Source: RGIG1959 sp964564305
GTDB lineage: Bacteria; Bacillota; Clostridia; Oscillospirales; Acutalibacteraceae
Assembly (NCBI GenBank): GCA_964564305.1
Contig: CAZMAM010000034.1
Span: forward strand, 1-17,011
Reading direction: 5' to 3'
Length of the DNA: 17,011 nt
A program made the translations under genes and the position numbers. Numbering within the stretch: the stretch's first letter is position 1; every line of letters starts with the position of its first letter. Under the pieces are notes generated by a model that worked only from the letters and a program-made list of their open reading frames with translations, was not told the origin of the DNA and searched no databases. This document shows positions 14,437-17,011 of the stretch, in pieces.

Positions 14437-15627
14437 ATGAGTTTGAACGCGGTGAGCTCTTCCGAGCGGGTACACATCGGATTTTTCGGCTGCCGCAACG
14501 CCGGTAAATCAAGTGTGGTCAACGCCGTGACCGGGCAGTCGCTCTGTGTGGTTTCGGATGTGGCGGGCACCACAACCGATCCGGTAAAAAAAGCGATGGA
14601 ACTTCTTCCGCTCGGCCCTGTGGTAATGGTGGACACGCCCGGATTTGACGATTCGGGCGATTTGGGGGAATTGAGGATTCAAAAAACCCGTGAGGTGCTG
14701 CGCTCGTCTGATCTGGCGGTGCTGGTGGCCAACGCGCAAACGGGCCTAAACGAAACAGACAAAAAGCTGCTGTCACTCTTTGCGGAACAGAACATTCCCT
14801 TTATTCTCGCGTACAACAAGGCGGATTTAATCACGCCTCCCGAGCCGGGCGATAACGAACTGTATATCAGCGCCAAAACGGGCTGGCATATTCACGAGTT
14901 AAAAGAAAAGGTGGCGCAACTGGCAAACGGCCGGGAAAACCGCCGCAAATTGATTGCCGATTTACTTTGCCCGGGCGATACGGTGGTTTTGGTGACGCCG
15001 ATCGATTCCGCGGCGCCGAAGGGAAGGCTGATTTTGCCGCAACAGCAGACCATACGGGATGTGCTGGAGGCGGGCGCAACCGCTGTGGTCACGCGGGAAA
15101 CCGAACTTGCTCAAACGCTGAAAGCGCTGGCCGTACCGCCGCGTATGGTCGTCACCGATTCGCAGGCGTTTGAAGCGGTTGCCGCCGTCACGCCGCCGGA
15201 GGTGCCGCTGACGTCCTTTTCGATTCTCTTTGCCCGCTACAAAGGAAATTTGCGGCAGGCGGTCGAAGGAGCGGCTTATTTGGATTGCTTACAGAGCGGC
15301 GATACGGTGCTCATTTGCGAGGGCTGCACCCATCACCGCCAATGCGACGACATCGGAACGGTAAAACTGCCCAAATGGATAAATGCGTATACGGGCAAAG
15401 ATCTTCGCTATGCTTTCACGTCAGGCGGGGAATTTCCCGAAAATTTGTCTTCGTTTGCGCTGATTATACACTGCGGTGGGTGTATGCTCAACGGGCGGGA
15501 GATGAGCGCACGCGCCAACTTTGCCGCGCAGGCGGGGATTCCGATGACCAATTACGGCGTTGCTATTGCGCAGATGCACGGGATTTTAAAGCGCAGTTTG
15601 CAACCGTTTGCCAAGAATGCCGAATGA
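14437..15627 (+). CDS. hydF: [FeFe] hydrogenase H-cluster maturation GTPase HydF
   Basis: HydF is the scaffold on which the 2Fe precursor is assembled before transfer to apo-hydrogenase HydA. The N-terminal GTPase domain shows Walker A GCRNAGKS (18-25), a TTTDP switch, DTPGF, NKAD, and SAKTG near residue 147. The middle is the dimerisation domain. The C-terminal cluster-binding domain holds C297-x-H299 and H345-C346-x-x-C349, which fits the family pattern CxHx(44-53)HCxxC. ATG 14437 follows AAGGGAAG (14421-14428) with good spacing; a TTG at 14407 gives a longer frame but is not needed. The 396-residue length is typical. hydF is the last maturation gene; no HydA structural gene is in the window, so the hydrogenase it serves lies elsewhere. 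Confidence 0.97.
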   Translation: MSLNAVSSSERVHIGFFGCRNAGKSSVVNAVTGQSLCVVSDVAGTTTDPVKKAMELLPLGPVVMVDTPGFDDSGDLGELRIQKTREVLRSSDLAVLVANAQTGLNETDKKLLSLFAEQNIPFILAYNKADLITPPEPGDNELYISAKTGWHIHELKEKVAQLANGRENRRKLIADLLCPGDTVVLVTPIDSAAPKGRLILPQQQTIRDVLEAGATAVVTRETELAQTLKALAVPPRMVVTDSQAFEAVAAVTPPEVPLTSFSILFARYKGNLRQAVEGAAYLDCLQSGDTVLICEGCTHHRQCDDIGTVKLPKWINAYTGKDLRYAFTSGGEFPENLSSFALIIHCGGCMLNGREMSARANFAAQAGIPMTNYGVAIAQMHGILKRSLQPFAKNAE

Positions 15628-15712
15628 ATTGGTTAAACGTTGACGGCTGTCTCAAAATCGGTCTTCCGCGGTACAAAAAACCGGTTAGAAGTGAGAATAG
15701 GAGAATACGCTT

Positions 15713-16096
15713 ATGAAACGAATGGCCTCATGGATTTGCGCTTTGCTGCTGATGTTCTGCCTTTGCTGCGGATGCGCCGGTCAGGATTCCGGTGACGGCT
15801 CCTCCAAACAGATTTCGGTGACGGTGACGGCGGGAGAGCAAACGCAGGATTTTCACTACACCACCTCCGCCGAAACGCTTCGCGCCGCTTTAGAGGAAAA
15901 CGGGCTGATTAAGGGCGAGGAGAGCCAATACGGCTTGTTTGTGACCGAGGTCAACGGTATTCGGGCGGATGAATCCAAAGAGGAATGGTGGTGCTTTACC
16001 CAAGGCGGCGAGCAGCTGCTCACCGGAGTGGACAGCACCGCGATTCACGACGGCGATCATTTTGAAATTACCCTGAAAACGGGATACGAGGATTGA
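15713..16096 (+). CDS. Small DUF4430-like lipoprotein
   Basis: The 127-residue protein has a basic start, a hydrophobic core and a Cys-rich lipobox-like end (LCCGC, probable lipid Cys21), so it should be exported and anchored. The mature part is one compact domain of about 90 residues: a beta strand SVTVTAGEQTQDF, a helix TSAETLRAALEENGLI, then VTEVNGIRADE followed by EWWCFTQGG and a closing DGDHFEITL. This order fits the DUF4430/transcobalamin C-terminal-like fold, seen in surface proteins and some proteins linked to cobalamin binding; no such partner is near here. AGGAGA at 15699-15704 sets the start. No clear promoter lies in the 85 bases after hydF, so it may be co-transcribed with the hyd genes. 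Family call is moderate; function is not known. Confidence 0.75.
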   Translation: MKRMASWICALLLMFCLCCGCAGQDSGDGSSKQISVTVTAGEQTQDFHYTTSAETLRAALEENGLIKGEESQYGLFVTEVNGIRADESKEEWWCFTQGGEQLLTGVDSTAIHDGDHFEITLKTGYED

Positions 16097-16153
16097 TGCG
16101 GCGGGCAGATTTGGCCCAAAACCGGCCTCATGCCTGAATTTCGCGGCAAATAC

Positions 16154-16182
16154 TTGACAGCGAGCGCCGATCATTGTATAGT
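16154..16182 (+). promoter_or_regulatory. Sigma-70-type promoter of the subtilase gene
   Basis: A perfect TTGACA (16154-16159) and TATAGT (16177-16182) with a 17-base spacer. The start near 16189 leaves a leader of about 110 bases that contains an imperfect hairpin (CCAAT-C-CACC at 16215-16224 with GGTG-C-ATTGG at 16239-16248). Confidence 0.8.
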
Positions 16183-16299
16183 ATATAGGTGTGAATGGTA
16201 TTGATTCCAATGTTCCAATCCACCGAAGAAGCCCTCCGGGTGCATTGGATCAGCTGTTATTTTATGTGGCAGATTTGTCACGCGTAAGGAGATTGAGTT

Positions 16300-17011
16300 A
16301 TGAGACATGTGCACAAACGAACACGCGGCCTTGCCATACTGCTTACCGTAGGGCTTCTGGCGTCTATGGTGCTTGCTCCCGCTATCGCTTCGGTGGACGC
16401 GGGGGGGGGTATAACCGTAGAAGCCACGGAAATTGAGGGGTTATCCCGCCTTGACGGCGCTGAAGGCTCAAATAGCAGTCAGGCCGGGCGAGAGGATCTG
16501 TCTTATTCGGATGACGATATGGTGATTGCCATCGTCCAGTTAAAGGGCGCTGCGGTTCTGGATTCATTTGCCGCCGTCCCGAGCAAAATCGGCAGCAAAG
16601 AGCTGACGGCTGGTGAGGCAATTTCCGGATATTTGGCGGGCGATGCCGCGCAGGCGAAGTCCGCCGATTTGCGTGCCCGGCAGGATGCGCTGGCGGCGGA
16701 AATTCGCGGCTTGAGCGGCAGCGTCAAGGCGATTCGTTCAGAGAGCGTAGCGGTACTGGCTCAGTGGACAAATGTGGTCAATGCCATGGCGATTCGCGTA
16801 CCGTACGGGTATTTGGACGAAATCCGCAATATGGACGGCGTAAAGCGGGCCTATGTCCAGCATACGTACACCGCTCCGGAACCGGTGATGCCGGGCGCGG
16901 GGACAGCGGGTTTCAGCTATGATATGGTCGGCATTCAGGACGCCTGGAATGCGGGTTATACCGGCGAGGGCATGGTGGCGGCCGTGTTGGATACCGGTCT
17001 GGATTTGGAAT
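16300..17011 (+). CDS. Secreted subtilisin-like (S8 family) serine protease, N-terminal part, cut by window end
   Basis: The frame stays open from ATG 16300 to the last base, giving 237 residues of a longer protein. AAGGAG at 16286-16291 is eight bases ahead of the ATG. Residues 1-34 form a signal peptide (basic start, LAILLTVGLLASMVLA core, AIA or VDA cleavage sites). Residues about 70-185 look like an inhibitor-I9-type propeptide ending in a strand ...MDGVKRAYVQHTY. The catalytic domain then begins: DMVGIQDAW, GYTGEGMVAAVLDTG, where the Asp of DTG is the first member of the Asp-His-Ser triad; His and Ser lie beyond the window. A run of nine G (16401-16409) encodes Gly residues just after the signal peptide. 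The protein is probably exported to the surface or medium. S8 family is well supported; substrate is unknown. Confidence 0.9.
   Translation, partial: MRHVHKRTRGLAILLTVGLLASMVLAPAIASVDAGGGITVEATEIEGLSRLDGAEGSNSSQAGREDLSYSDDDMVIAIVQLKGAAVLDSFAAVPSKIGSKELTAGEAISGYLAGDAAQAKSADLRARQDALAAEIRGLSGSVKAIRSESVAVLAQWTNVVNAMAIRVPYGYLDEIRNMDGVKRAYVQHTYTAPEPVMPGAGTAGFSYDMVGIQDAWNAGYTGEGMVAAVLDTGLDLE
16401..16409 (+). repeat. Nine-G homopolymer within the subtilase gene
   Basis: Nine consecutive G residues encode part of an Ala-Gly-Gly-Gly stretch at the signal peptide/propeptide junction. Such tracts are prone to slippage, and one base lost or gained would end the frame soon after the signal peptide. Confidence 0.9.

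Noticed and set aside
1..17011. CRISPR arrays, insertion sequences, phage genes
   Set aside because: No regular repeat-spacer pattern, transposase, integrase or phage structural gene was seen on either strand.

Overview
The window looks like a chromosomal stretch of an anaerobic Firmicute of class Clostridia. Three things support this: a SCIFF ranthipeptide precursor with its radical-SAM maturase beside yajC, a complete [FeFe]-hydrogenase maturation set (TM1266-type protein, HydE, HydG, HydF), and lipoproteins and promoters of Gram-positive style. All genes recognised here lie on the + strand. The species cannot be named from this sequence.

Left block (about 1-7270, visibly more A/T-rich): a variant 'lic'-type locus. 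A LicC-like cytidylyltransferase with an N-terminal winged-helix-like domain is followed by a tightly overlapping ABC importer: a lipoprotein binding protein of the Fbp/aminoethylphosphonate type, a short ATPase, and a fused two-domain permease. An IspD/TarI-like nucleotidyltransferase that lacks several canonical catalytic residues comes next. Last is a 616-residue protein joining a winged-helix-like domain, a second LicC-like domain and a LicA-like choline/ethanolamine kinase. Together these look like an uptake-phosphorylation-CTP activation route for a small head group (choline, ethanolamine or a phosphonate analogue) destined for a surface glycan. No LicD-type transferase lies in the window. 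The exact substrate is inference.

Middle (7285-11274): a tRNA-Tyr gene with its own promoter and terminator, then about 0.4 kb without a convincing gene, then yajC. The SCIFF peptide gene follows, with a strong intrinsic terminator between it and its radical-SAM/SPASM maturase. A YesL/DUF624-like membrane protein closes the region.

Right (11288-15627): a strong promoter drives a leader of roughly 0.2 kb that ends in a strong intrinsic terminator, placed ahead of the TM1266-hydE-hydG-hydF operon. This is a candidate attenuated leader or a small RNA. The operon products build and load the 2Fe H-cluster subsite; no hydrogenase structural gene is visible here.

Far right (15713-17011): a small DUF4430-like lipoprotein, then a well-formed promoter and a secreted subtilisin-like protease cut off by the window end, whose signal-peptide junction carries a nine-G tract.
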